A stretch of DNA of 64,000 nt from Curtobacterium sp. Leaf261 (GTDB lineage Bacteria; Actinomycetota; Actinomycetes; Actinomycetales; Microbacteriaceae). Positions 1-8,286 of the stretch are shown here, in pieces. The notes under the pieces were generated by a model, which saw only the letters and a list, made by a program, of their open reading frames with translations, did no database searches and was not told the origin of the DNA. The first letter of the stretch is position 1; each line of letters starts with the position of its first letter. A program made the position numbers and the translations under genes. The stretch is taken from contig NZ_LMMJ01000001.1 in the NCBI RefSeq assembly GCF_001422205.1, forward strand, positions 365,591-429,590. Reading direction: 5' to 3'.

Positions 1-2379
1 GACCGCGTCACGGCGGACGTTGCGGCGGTCCGGGCCGCGCGGGCGACGTTCGAGGAGCGGACCGCGGTGCTCTCGCGCGAACCGGGAGCGTCCTCGTCGA
101 CCGACGCGCGCTCGTCGACTGACGCGCGCTCGTCGACTGACGCGCGCTCGTCGACCGACGCGCGCTCGTCGACCGACGCGCGCTCGTCGACCGACGCGCG
201 CTCGCTCACGGACGCCCGCTCGTTCGCGGAGACGCAGTCCAGGAGCTCCGCGTTCCTGACCGAGTTCGACGCCGAGCGCGCGGCCCTCGGTGACCGCCGC
301 GACGCGCTCAGCCGCGAGGAGTACCCGCTCCTCGACCGCGAGCGGGAACTCCGACGCGAGCGGAACTCCCTCGAGCACCGCCAGGGCGCCATGCCGCTGC
401 CGATGCACGAGGCACGGGTCGCGATGGCTGCCGCGGCGGGGCTCGACCCGAGCGACGTGCCCTTCGTGGCCGAGCTCCTCGACGTCCTGCCGGGCGAGGA
501 GCACTGGCGGACCGCGATCGAGTCCGTCCTCGCCCCGGTCGCGCGGACCCTGCTCGTCGACGAGGAGCACCTCGACCGCTTCAGCGCCGCGATCGACGAC
601 GTGCGGATCCCCGTGCGGATCGCGTTCGAGGGCGTCGCACCCGGGTCACTCCCGGCCCCCGCCGGTGACCCGTCGATGGTGTCCGGCAAGGTCGCGCTCA
701 AGGACTCCCCCTTCGCGGCCTGGGTGCACGACCGGATCACCGCCGACCGTGCCGACGCCCGGTGTGTCGAGGACGCCGCCGACCTCGGCGGCGGTGGTCG
801 ACGCGTGACCGCGAGCGGGCAGCTCCGCGACGGTCGGCGCGGACAGCACGGCGACCGTCGGCAGCCGAACATCATCGGCTTCACCAACGAGGCGCGCCTC
901 CTGGTCGTCGACCGTGAGCTCACCGAGATCGCCGCCGACATCGCCGGACTGGAGGCACGGCGTGCGTCCGTCACGCGCGACCTGTCCGACCTGGAGGCAC
1001 TCCGCGTCGCCCACCAGCACGTCGTCGACACGACGTGGGACCGCATCGACGTGGCCGGCGGAGCCGCCGCGCTCGACCGCCTCGAGCGGGAGCGGACGGC
1101 ACTGCTCGCCGCCGACGACGGCCTCCGCACGCTCCGCGACTCCGTCGCCGGGTTCCGTCGGGCGCTCGACACGTCCGCAGATCGGCGGTCCGAGGCCCGC
1201 ACCGGCGTGGCACGGCTCGACGAGCGTCACGCGGTGCTCGTCGACGGCCAGGACGCCGCCGCCGAGGTCCTGGAGCGGTTCGACGACCGCGCGGACCTGC
1301 TGCCCGACGACACCCAGACCGGCATCCTCGAGGAGGCCTTCGCGGAGATCGGGGCGCCGGCCGACCTGGACGGCTTCGACGACGCCGCGCGACGACTCCG
1401 CCGGCGACTCGAGGAGCGTCTGACCCAGGCACTCGACGGCGCCTCCGCGGCGACCATCGCCATGGTCACGACCTTCCAGCGCTACCAGGACGCCTGGCCG
1501 GACCCCAACCTCGGCACCGGGGCCGCGTCGTACCCGGACTACGCGCGGATCCTGGAGCAGATCCTGGAGACCGGGCTGCACTCGCGCCGGGCCGAGTGGC
1601 GTCGCCGGCTCAGCCAGTGGAGCGGCGAGGACCTCGTCCCGCTCGCCGGTGCCTTCGACCGGGCCGTCGTGGAGATCGAGGAGCGGCTCGAGCCGGTCAA
1701 CGAGATCCTCCGGGAGCTGCCGTTCGGGGCCAACCGCGACCGACTGCGGATCGCCCTCCGACGGGTGTCCCGCGAGGACGTGGCGTCGTTCCGTCGCGAG
1801 CTCAAGGCCCTGTCCGCGAACGTCGCCGAGGCGCTCCCGGACGACGCGCTCGAGACGCGGTTCCGACGCCTCCGCCGGTTCATGGACACGATCCGCCCGG
1901 ACGCCGGTGCCCCCGGCCGGCCCGGCGCCGGTGGCGGTCCCGGCGGGCGTGGCACGGGGTCGCTGCTCCGGGATGCGGTGCTCGACGTCCGACGGCACAT
2001 GGAGATCACCGCCGTCCGGTACGACACCGACGGCAACGACCTCGGGGTCTACTCGTCCCTCGGCGACAAGAGCGGTGGCGAGACGCAGGAGCTCGTCGCG
2101 TTCATCGTCGGGGCGGCACTCCGCTACCAGCTCGGCGACGAGACGAGGCCCCGCCCGCGGTTCGCCCCGGTGTTCCTCGACGAGGCGTTCATCAAGGCGG
2201 ACTCCGAGTTCGCCGGGCGTGCCGTCGCGGCGTGGCTCCGGCTCGGGTTCCAGCTGGTCGTCAGCGCGCCCCTCGACAAGGTGACCGCGCTCGAGCCGAG
2301 CATGGACCGGCTGCTGGCGATGCGCAAGCACCCGACGACCGGGCACTCGTCCGTGACGGAGATCGTCCGGGCCGACTGA
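1..2379 (+). CDS. SMC-like ATPase, JetC/MksB type (Wadjet), 3' part
   Basis: The frame is open from base 1, so the 5' end (Walker A, first coiled coil) lies outside the window. The visible part has a central hinge-like block (FVAELLDVLPGEEHW), the motif PNIIGFTNEARL, long charged helices, and a C-terminal ABC half: signature DKSGGETQ, Walker B FLDEAFIKAD and a D-loop region ending near LDKVTALEPSMD. This arrangement is that of the MukB/MksB/JetC ATPases of plasmid-restricting Wadjet/Mks systems. Partner genes (jetA, jetB) are expected upstream and cannot be seen. No jetD-like nuclease follows; the next gene is on the other strand. A tandem repeat encodes seven TDAR hexapeptides inside the upstream coiled coil, which is unusual. 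Confidence 0.82.
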   Translation, partial: DRVTADVAAVRAARATFEERTAVLSREPGASSSTDARSSTDARSSTDARSSTDARSSTDARSSTDARSLTDARSFAETQSRSSAFLTEFDAERAALGDRRDALSREEYPLLDRERELRRERNSLEHRQGAMPLPMHEARVAMAAAAGLDPSDVPFVAELLDVLPGEEHWRTAIESVLAPVARTLLVDEEHLDRFSAAIDDVRIPVRIAFEGVAPGSLPAPAGDPSMVSGKVALKDSPFAAWVHDRITADRADARCVEDAADLGGGGRRVTASGQLRDGRRGQHGDRRQPNIIGFTNEARLLVVDRELTEIAADIAGLEARRASVTRDLSDLEALRVAHQHVVDTTWDRIDVAGGAAALDRLERERTALLAADDGLRTLRDSVAGFRRALDTSADRRSEARTGVARLDERHAVLVDGQDAAAEVLERFDDRADLLPDDTQTGILEEAFAEIGAPADLDGFDDAARRLRRRLEERLTQALDGASAATIAMVTTFQRYQDAWPDPNLGTGAASYPDYARILEQILETGLHSRRAEWRRRLSQWSGEDLVPLAGAFDRAVVEIEERLEPVNEILRELPFGANRDRLRIALRRVSREDVASFRRELKALSANVAEALPDDALETRFRRLRRFMDTIRPDAGAPGRPGAGGGPGGRGTGSLLRDAVLDVRRHMEITAVRYDTDGNDLGVYSSLGDKSGGETQELVAFIVGAALRYQLGDETRPRPRFAPVFLDEAFIKADSEFAGRAVAAWLRLGFQLVVSAPLDKVTALEPSMDRLLAMRKHPTTGHSSVTEIVRAD
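94..219 (+). repeat. 18-bp tandem repeat inside the SMC-like gene
   Basis: Seven units of about TCGTCGACYGACGCGCGC are joined head to tail in frame and encode (S-S-T-D-A-R)n. The unit length is a multiple of three, so copy-number change would keep the gene open. The last unit is divergent. The protein segment is low complexity and lies in what should be coiled coil. Confidence 0.9.
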
Positions 2380-2389
2380 GCGGCGAGAA

Positions 2390-2435
2390 TGCAGGAACCG
2401 GCAGTCCCAGCACGTCGGGACTGCCGGTTCTTGCA
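2390..2435 (+). terminator. Strong hairpin terminator after the SMC-like gene
   Basis: A 19-bp inverted repeat (arms 2390-2408 and 2417-2435, with one G-T pair) with an 8-nt loop starts 11 bases after the stop codon. No long T-tract follows. It may end transcription from both sides, because the next gene is convergent. Confidence 0.75.
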
Positions 2436-2493
2436 TCCTCACGGGCGCCGTGGGCCAGGGCCAGGGGCCAGGGGCCGGGGGCCGGCGGGGGTC

Positions 2494-2604
2494 TTACTGC
2501 TTGCCCTCGTAGCCGCCCTTGAGCATGGCTCCGAAGGCGGCGCAGACCCCGACGCCGCCGAGGACGCCGATGCCGATGATGACGACTGCGATGAGTGTGA
2601 GCAT
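2494..2604 (-). CDS. 36-residue single-span membrane peptide
   Basis: The peptide starts MLTLIAVVIIGIGVLGGVG and ends KGGYEGKQ. One hydrophobic helix (about residues 3-27) is followed by a short polar tail, so it probably sits in the membrane with little outside it. A clear ribosome-binding site (GGAGGG, five bases before ATG) and GC-rich third codon positions support translation. It lies 75 bp downstream of the POT transporter gene on the same strand, so it could be a small companion subunit or an independent gene. Function unknown. Confidence 0.55.
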   Translation of the reverse strand: MLTLIAVVIIGIGVLGGVGVCAAFGAMLKGGYEGKQ

Positions 2605-2679
2605 GGTGGCCCTCCGATCGGAACGAACAGCGCCGAGTCTACCGGCCGGAGCTGACGAACCAGGTCCCGCGCCCCGGCG

Positions 2680-4224
2680 TCAGCGCACCCCGCGCATGAG
2701 CTCCAGCACCGGCCGGGCGAACGCGAGCAGCACGACGCCGACCACCACCGCCGCGATGCCGAGGATCGCGAAGTACGGGCCCTCGTTCGTCGGGTCGTAG
2801 TACTTCGAGAGGAGACCGGTTCCGGCGGTCCCGAGCGCCACGGACAGGAAGAACAGCGCCACCATCTGCGTCTGGAACTTCGCGGGCGCGAGCTTCGTGG
2901 CGACCGACAGGCCGACCGGGGACAGCAGCAGCTCGGCGATCGTGAACACCAGCAGGATGCCCACCAGCGCGATCAGCGGGGTGCCGTTCTCCCCGGTCCC
3001 GATGAACGGCAGGAAGAGCAGGAACGCGACGCCCATGATCCCGGTGCCGAGCGCGAACTTGGTCGGGGTCGACGGCTGGCGGTCCCCGAGCTTCGTCCAG
3101 ACCGCGGCGAAGACCCCGGAGAGCACGATGATCATGATCGGGTTGATCGACTGCACCCACGACACGGGCATCTCGAACCCGAAGATGCTGCGGTCCAGCC
3201 GCTCGTCGGAGTACACCGTCAGCACGGTGAACTGCTGCTGGTAGAGCGACCAGAACACGGCGCTCGCGAAGAACAGCGGGATGAACGCCAGGATGCGCGA
3301 GCGGTCCACCGGGTCCAGCCGACTCGTCAGGATGACCACGAAGTAGATCACCGTCGCGACGAGCGTCACGATGACCACGATGTTCGGCAGGGTGCTCGGG
3401 GTGATGACCCCGGTGAGCACCGCGACGCCGATCACGACGAGGCCGATGACCGCGATGCCGACCACGAGTGGCATGCGGCGGCGCTCGAGCGGGTTCGGCA
3501 CGGTCCTGGCGCTGTCCGGCAGCTTGCCGCGGCGGAGTGTGTACTGCACGAGACCGGCCGCCATGCCGAGCGCGGCGAGCCCGAACCCGAAGTGGAAGCC
3601 GATCGAGGACTGCAGCAGCCCGGTGAGGATCGGTCCGGCGAACGCGCCGAGGTTCACCCCGAGGTAGTACAGCGAGAACCCGGCGTCTCGGCGCGGGTCC
3701 TCGGCGGAGTAGAGCGTGCCGACGACCGTCGTGGCCGTCGCCTTCAGCCCGCCGGAGCCGACCGCGATGAGCACCAGACCCACACCGACGCCCGCGACAC
3801 CGGGGATCAGGGCGAGCGCGATGTGCCCGCACATCACGACGATCGCGCTCCCGAGCAGCGTCCGGTCGGCGCCGATCAACCGGTCGGCGATCCACGCCCC
3901 GAGGATCGTGAACAGGTAGACCGCGCCGCCGTAGGCACCGACGATCCCGGTCGCGACGCCCTGGTCGATGCCGAGCCCGCCCCGCGTGACCGAGTAGTAG
4001 AGGTAGATGAGCAGGATGCCCTGCATGCCGTAGAACGAGAACCGCTCCCACAGCTCGAGCGCGAACGGCGTCGACAGTTCGAACGGCTGCCCGAAGAAGG
4101 TGCGGCCCCCGCCCCGACCCGTCGCGGGGTCCGGTGTCGACGGATCGTGTGCCGCTGGGGTGATGTCGGTGCGGGGCATGCCCGCCATGATGCCCGGCCC
4201 GTACGGACCCGGTCGAATCCTCAA
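2680..4224 (-). CDS. POT-family proton-coupled oligopeptide transporter
   Basis: Major-facilitator-type membrane protein of about 500 residues with roughly twelve or more hydrophobic segments. The family motif ExxERFxxYG appears as ELWERFSFYG in the first helix, and the N-terminal half keeps the FxYxxxNxG-like region (FSLYYLGVNLGAF). Members import di- and tripeptides with protons. The start is uncertain: TTG at 4224 has GGTGAGG five bases upstream, but ATG codons 12 and 15 residues later would remove a poorly conserved leader. The acyl-CoA oxidase gene is divergent, with a 200-bp shared promoter region. Confidence 0.88.
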   Translation of the reverse strand: MRIRPGPYGPGIMAGMPRTDITPAAHDPSTPDPATGRGGGRTFFGQPFELSTPFALELWERFSFYGMQGILLIYLYYSVTRGGLGIDQGVATGIVGAYGGAVYLFTILGAWIADRLIGADRTLLGSAIVVMCGHIALALIPGVAGVGVGLVLIAVGSGGLKATATTVVGTLYSAEDPRRDAGFSLYYLGVNLGAFAGPILTGLLQSSIGFHFGFGLAALGMAAGLVQYTLRRGKLPDSARTVPNPLERRRMPLVVGIAVIGLVVIGVAVLTGVITPSTLPNIVVIVTLVATVIYFVVILTSRLDPVDRSRILAFIPLFFASAVFWSLYQQQFTVLTVYSDERLDRSIFGFEMPVSWVQSINPIMIIVLSGVFAAVWTKLGDRQPSTPTKFALGTGIMGVAFLLFLPFIGTGENGTPLIALVGILLVFTIAELLLSPVGLSVATKLAPAKFQTQMVALFFLSVALGTAGTGLLSKYYDPTNEGPYFAILGIAAVVVGVVLLAFARPVLELMRGVR

Positions 4225-4245
4225 GGAATCCTCACCTGAGTTTCT

Positions 4246-4260
4246 TGGAGGTTTCCTCCA
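4246..4260. promoter_or_regulatory. Dyad TGGAGG-TTT-CCTCCA in divergent promoter
   Basis: A perfect 6-bp inverted repeat around TTT lies between the divergent POT transporter and acyl-CoA oxidase genes. A second dyad, CCGGTG-TG-CACCGG, lies at 4306-4319, and a third, CCGGGGCG-TAC-CGCCCCGG, at 4381-4399. One or more may be operators. No regulator gene is adjacent. Confidence 0.35.
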
Positions 4261-4428
4261 CTCGCATCCGTGAGCAGAACACCGCCGATTGTGCAGCGCA
4301 CATCGCCGGTGTGCACCGGACCACCCACCTGCCTAGCCTGGTCCCGACAGCGCGCACCGGGCCTCCAGTCCGAGTGTGCGCCGGGGCGTACCGCCCCGGT
4401 CCGGACACCGTCGTTCAGGAGACGCCCC

Positions 4429-6513
4429 ATGGTCGACACCATCCCCGCAACCGCCCCCACCACCGGTCACCGGACGGGAGGCACGGCTGACGTCCGCCCC
4501 GCAGGCGGGGGCGACGACGCGGTCCGGTTCGACGTGGACGCGGTCGCGTCGATGCTCCTCGGGCGGTGGGCCGACGACCGACGCACCTCGCGGCGGCTGG
4601 CCCTCGACCCCGCACTGCACCGCGTGGACGGCCTGACCATGGCCGAGCAGCGCGAACGGGTGCTGGCACAGTGCCGGATCCTCGTCGAACAGGACGCCAT
4701 CCAGCGGCCGTTCCCCACGGCCTTCGGCGGGACCGAGAACCACGGTGGCAACCTCGCCGCGTTCGAGGAGCTGACGACGGCCGACCCGTCGCTGCAGATC
4801 AAGGCGGGTGTGCAGTGGGGGTTGTTCGGGTCCGCCGTGCTCCACCTGGGCACCGCGCCGAACCACGCGGAGTTCCTGCCAGCGATCATCGACTTCCGGG
4901 TCCCCGGATGCTTCGCGATGACGGAGACCGGCCACGGGTCCGACGTCCAGAGCATCGCCACGACCGCGGTCTACGTCGAGGACACCGAGGAGTTCGTGGT
5001 GCACACGCCGTTCCGCGGGGCGTGGAAGGACTACATCGGCAACGCTGCGGTGCACGGCACGGCGGCGGTCGTCTTCGCCCACCTCGTGACTCGGGGCGTC
5101 GACCACGGCGTGCACGCGTTCTACGTGCCGCTCCGCGACGACACCGGCGCGTTCCTCCCGGGCGTCGGCGGTGAGGACGACGGCGTCAAGGGCGGACTCG
5201 GCGGCGTGGACAACGGGCGGCTGCACTTCGACCACGTGCGTGTTCCCCGGACCAACCTGTTGAACCGCTACGGAGACGTCGCCCCGGACGGTACCTACTC
5301 GTCGGCGATCGACTCCCCCGGGCGCCGGTTCTTCACCATGCTCGGCACGCTCGTCCAGGGCCGCGTGTCGCTCGACGGCGCCGCGATCGTCGCGCAGAAG
5401 CTGGCACTGCAGATCGCGCTGACGTACGCCGGCGAGCGGCGGCAGTTCCCCACGGGCGGCGGTGACGAGGGCGTGCTGCTCGACTACGGCCGGCACCAGC
5501 GCCGACTCATCCCACGGCTGGCCACCGTCTTCGCGCAGTCCTTCGCGCACGAACAGCTCCTCCGGACGTTCGACGACGTGTTCAGCGGACGCCAGGACAC
5601 CCCGGACCGCCGACAGGAGCTCGAGACGCTCGCCGCCGGGTTCAAGGCGCTGTCGACCTGGTCGGCACTCGACACGCTGCAGGAGGCGCGCGAGGCCTGC
5701 GGCGGGGCCGGGTTCCTCGCCGAGAACCGGCTCACCTCGCTCCGGGCCGACCTCGACGTCTACGTGACGTTCGAGGGCGACAACACGGTCCTGTTGCTGC
5801 TCGTGGGCAAGCGGCTGCTCACCGACTTCGCCGCGGCCGCACCACGGGACCCGGCATCGACCGCGAAGTTCGTGGCCGCGCAGGTGGGGAACAGGATCGC
5901 GGACGTGTCCGGGCTCAGGATGATCGGGCAGACGGTGCTCGACCGCGGCTCGGTGGCACACGCCGTCAAGGACCTGCAGGACACCGACACGCAGCGCGCA
6001 CTCCTCACCGAGCGCGTCGCGACGATGGTGTCCGGCATCGCGATGCAGCTCCGGACGGCGGGTCGGGACCGGGCCGCGGCGGCGCGCATCGCGAACGACC
6101 ACCAGCACGAGCTCATCGAGGCCGCTCGCGCCCACGCCGAGCTCCTGCAGTGGGAGGCGTTCACGGCGGCGCTCGAGGACGCGCCCGACGACGACACCCG
6201 TGGCGTGCTCACCTGGCTCCGGGACCTCTTCGGCCTCGGGCTGGTCGAGGAGCACCTGGCGTGGTACCTGCTGCACGGCCGTCTGTCGATGCAGCGCGGA
6301 CAGGCCGTCTCGGCGTACATCGACCGACTGGTCCGCCGGCTCCGTCCGATCGTCCCCGACCTGGTGGCGACGTTCGGGTACGAACCGGGTCACGTCCGCG
6401 CGGCGATCGCGTCGGGCGCGGAGGGTGCGCGGCAGGACGAGGCTCGCGCGTGGTTCGCGGCGGAACGTGCTGCGGGTCGACTGCCCGAGCAGGAGAAGAA
6501 GCCGAGGCGCTGA
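4429..6513 (+). CDS. Acyl-CoA oxidase/dehydrogenase family flavoenzyme
   Basis: A 694-residue protein with the two-domain acyl-CoA oxidase layout. The N-terminal half has the flavin/substrate segment CFAMTETGHGSDVQS, and the C-terminal half has CGGAGFLAENRL followed by TFEGDNTVLLLLVGKRLL, the usual acyl-CoA oxidase signature. It should oxidise acyl-CoA to trans-2-enoyl-CoA on FAD. ATG at 4429 is chosen because AGGAGA precedes it by six bases. The length favours the oxidase type over a plain 380-residue dehydrogenase, but the electron acceptor cannot be read from sequence. It would feed the thiolase and multifunctional enzyme genes at the right end of the window. Confidence 0.85.
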   Translation: MVDTIPATAPTTGHRTGGTADVRPAGGGDDAVRFDVDAVASMLLGRWADDRRTSRRLALDPALHRVDGLTMAEQRERVLAQCRILVEQDAIQRPFPTAFGGTENHGGNLAAFEELTTADPSLQIKAGVQWGLFGSAVLHLGTAPNHAEFLPAIIDFRVPGCFAMTETGHGSDVQSIATTAVYVEDTEEFVVHTPFRGAWKDYIGNAAVHGTAAVVFAHLVTRGVDHGVHAFYVPLRDDTGAFLPGVGGEDDGVKGGLGGVDNGRLHFDHVRVPRTNLLNRYGDVAPDGTYSSAIDSPGRRFFTMLGTLVQGRVSLDGAAIVAQKLALQIALTYAGERRQFPTGGGDEGVLLDYGRHQRRLIPRLATVFAQSFAHEQLLRTFDDVFSGRQDTPDRRQELETLAAGFKALSTWSALDTLQEAREACGGAGFLAENRLTSLRADLDVYVTFEGDNTVLLLLVGKRLLTDFAAAAPRDPASTAKFVAAQVGNRIADVSGLRMIGQTVLDRGSVAHAVKDLQDTDTQRALLTERVATMVSGIAMQLRTAGRDRAAAARIANDHQHELIEAARAHAELLQWEAFTAALEDAPDDDTRGVLTWLRDLFGLGLVEEHLAWYLLHGRLSMQRGQAVSAYIDRLVRRLRPIVPDLVATFGYEPGHVRAAIASGAEGARQDEARAWFAAERAAGRLPEQEKKPRR

Positions 6514-6524
6514 CAACGTTCGGA

Positions 6525-6560
6525 GGTTGATCTCGTGGTCATCAACCGCATAGGGTTGAT
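6525..6560 (+). promoter_or_regulatory. satD promoter with three GGTTGAT half-sites
   Basis: GGTTGAT (6525-6531), ATCAACC (6541-6547) and GGTTGAT (6554-6560) form two overlapping dyads just upstream of the GTG start at 6579. A possible -35 TTGATC (6527) and -10 TAGGGT (6551) with an 18-bp spacer overlap the dyads, so a bound regulator would block the promoter. The gene product has a C-terminal helix-turn-helix, which makes autoregulation plausible. Confidence 0.55.
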
Positions 6561-6578
6561 CACCGAGGAGGCAACCCT

Positions 6579-7304
6579 GTGTACGTGATCACCGCAGACC
6601 AGATCGACAGCCGCCACAGCCGCGACCTCGTGGCGTCGACCATCCGGGTGCTCGACGACGAGTTCGGCGATCGGCTCGCGCTGCCGCCGGACCGCACCGC
6701 CGGGGACGAGCTCCAGGTCCTCACCGCCGATGCGGCGGCCGCACTCGACGTCGTCCTCCTGCTCGCGCGGAGTGGTGCGTGGAGCATCGGCGTCGGCATC
6801 GGATCGGTCGAGGAACCACTCCCGGAGGACACCCGGGCAGCATCGGGCGGGGCGTTCTTCAGCGCCCGGGACGCCATCGAGACCGCGAAGACACGCCAGG
6901 ACCACTTCGCCCTCGTCGTCGAACCCGGCCGACACCGACGGAGCGCCGACGTCGAGCCGCTCGTCGCCCTCATGCTCGTCCAGCGGGCACGTCGGAGCGC
7001 CGAGGGGTGGGAACTCGCCGACCTGCTCGCTGGCGGAGGGACGCAGCGGGCGGCGGCGGCGGCGCTCGGCATCACCCCGCAGGCGGTCAGCAAGCGCGCG
7101 GGCGCGGCGGGGCTCCGGGTCGACGAGGCTGCGCGTGGCGCGATCGTACGGCTCCTCGAGGACGCCGACACCCGAGCGTCGGACGCTGTCGGTAGCGTCG
7201 ATGGCATCGGTGGCGTCGAGTCCATCGGTGGCGTCGAGTCCGTCGATGGCATCGGGTCCGTCGGAAGCGTCGGTGGCGTCGAGACCGGAGGGGCGAACGG
7301 ATGA
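6579..7304 (+). CDS. SatD-family protein with C-terminal helix-turn-helix
   Basis: The first 115 residues (YVITADQIDSRHSRDLV, then AGDELQ and IGVGIG) match the SatD family found in bacterial stress loci, whose biochemical role is unknown. Residues around 150-185 (GGTQRAAAAALGITPQAVSKR) form a helix-turn-helix, so the protein probably binds DNA. The last 35 residues are a Gly/Ser/Val repeat (SVDGIGGVESIGG) of low complexity. The start is GTG with GAGGAGG upstream. The gene overlaps the next one by ATGA, so the two are translationally coupled. Dyads at the promoter suggest it controls itself. Confidence 0.7.
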   Translation: MYVITADQIDSRHSRDLVASTIRVLDDEFGDRLALPPDRTAGDELQVLTADAAAALDVVLLLARSGAWSIGVGIGSVEEPLPEDTRAASGGAFFSARDAIETAKTRQDHFALVVEPGRHRRSADVEPLVALMLVQRARRSAEGWELADLLAGGGTQRAAAAALGITPQAVSKRAGAAGLRVDEAARGAIVRLLEDADTRASDAVGSVDGIGGVESIGGVESVDGIGSVGSVGGVETGGANG

Positions 7305-7879
7305 CTGCAGCGCAGGTCGTGGTGTGGCCCGTCGGCCTCGTGGTCGTCGTGGCGTGTGCGGTGCTCGCGGTCGTCACCGCCCGACGGCCGACCCGCGTCG
7401 GCGGACTGCTCGGACTGCTGCCGATCGTCCTCGGTGGCCTCGCGATCGCGTTCGACGTCGTCGTCCCCGCCCCGCAGCCGGCCTGGGCGACGGGCATGGC
7501 CATCGCCGTGGCACTGCTCGGCGTCGTCGGAGGCGGTCCGGCCACGTCGGTCATCCTCGACCTGTCGACGCAGCACGACATGCACACCGGCGACCACGGC
7601 GGGATCGTCATCCTGTCGGCGCCCACCCCGTCGGGCGCGCTCGAGCGACACGAGGTCCTGCGTGGTGGGGCGGCGATCGGGTACCTCGAACGTGTGGCGG
7701 TGATGGGCGCGATCGTGCTCGGACACCTGTCGATCGTCGCGGCGGTGATCGCGATCAAGGGCCTCGGGCGGTTCTCGGAGCTCGACAACGCCGAGGCACG
7801 GGAGCGGTTCATCATCGGTACGCTCGCGAGCCTGCTCTGGGCCGGCGCCTGCGGTGCGCTGATCGTCCTGACCCGCTGA
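7301..7879 (+). CDS. Membrane protein partner of SatD
   Basis: A 192-residue protein with about four to five hydrophobic segments (near residues 5-25, 36-53, 64-78, 131-150 and 172-190). The C-terminal region (YLERVAVMGAIVLGH, then IAIKGLGRFSEL and RERFIIGTLASLLWAG) resembles the conserved membrane protein that often follows satD. Its start overlaps the satD stop codon. Function is unknown; a membrane sensor or effector for the SatD regulator is an inference from the coupling only. Confidence 0.6.
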   Translation: MTAAQVVVWPVGLVVVVACAVLAVVTARRPTRVGGLLGLLPIVLGGLAIAFDVVVPAPQPAWATGMAIAVALLGVVGGGPATSVILDLSTQHDMHTGDHGGIVILSAPTPSGALERHEVLRGGAAIGYLERVAVMGAIVLGHLSIVAAVIAIKGLGRFSELDNAEARERFIIGTLASLLWAGACGALIVLTR

Positions 7880-7902
7880 GTCCCGACGTCACATCAGTCC
7901 CT

Positions 7903-8232
7903 GCGCACGACACCACGATCGGCGCATGGCACCACAGGTCACAGGTGGTGCGATGCGTCAGGAGTGGTGCCATGTCGATCCACGCGGAGTGGCACCACGA
8001 TCGGCGCACGACACCACGGATCGCGCACGACACCACGATCGGCGCATGGCACCACAGGTCACAGGTGGTGCCATGCATCAGGAGTGGTGCAATGTCGATC
8101 CGCGCGGAGTGGCACCACGATCGGCGCACGACACCACGGACCGCGCACGACACCACGATCGGCGCATGGCACCACAGGTCACAGGTGGTGCGATGCGTCA
8201 GGAGTGGTGCGATGCGTCACGGGTGGTGCGAC
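7903..8232. repeat. Array of 120-bp direct repeats with internal hairpins
   Basis: Two full units (7903-8022, 8023-8142) and a partial third (8143 to about 8232) repeat with a period of exactly 120 bp and few differences. Each unit carries several copies of GGTGGTGC or its complement. In the second unit GCATGGCACCAC and GTGGTGCCATGC form a perfect 12-bp stem around a 9-nt loop (8044-8076); the other units have one mismatch in that stem. The array fills the gap between convergent genes. No promoter or ribosome-binding site is seen, so it is treated as non-coding. Confidence 0.9.
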
Positions 8233-8286
8233 GGGGACCTGCGCGAGGAGAACCACTCGGGGAGACCCCTGAGACCCACCCCGCGC

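Noticed and set aside
7903-8232. CRISPR array
   Set aside because: Whole 120-bp units repeat directly; there are no 24-40 bp repeats separated by unique spacers and no cas genes nearby.
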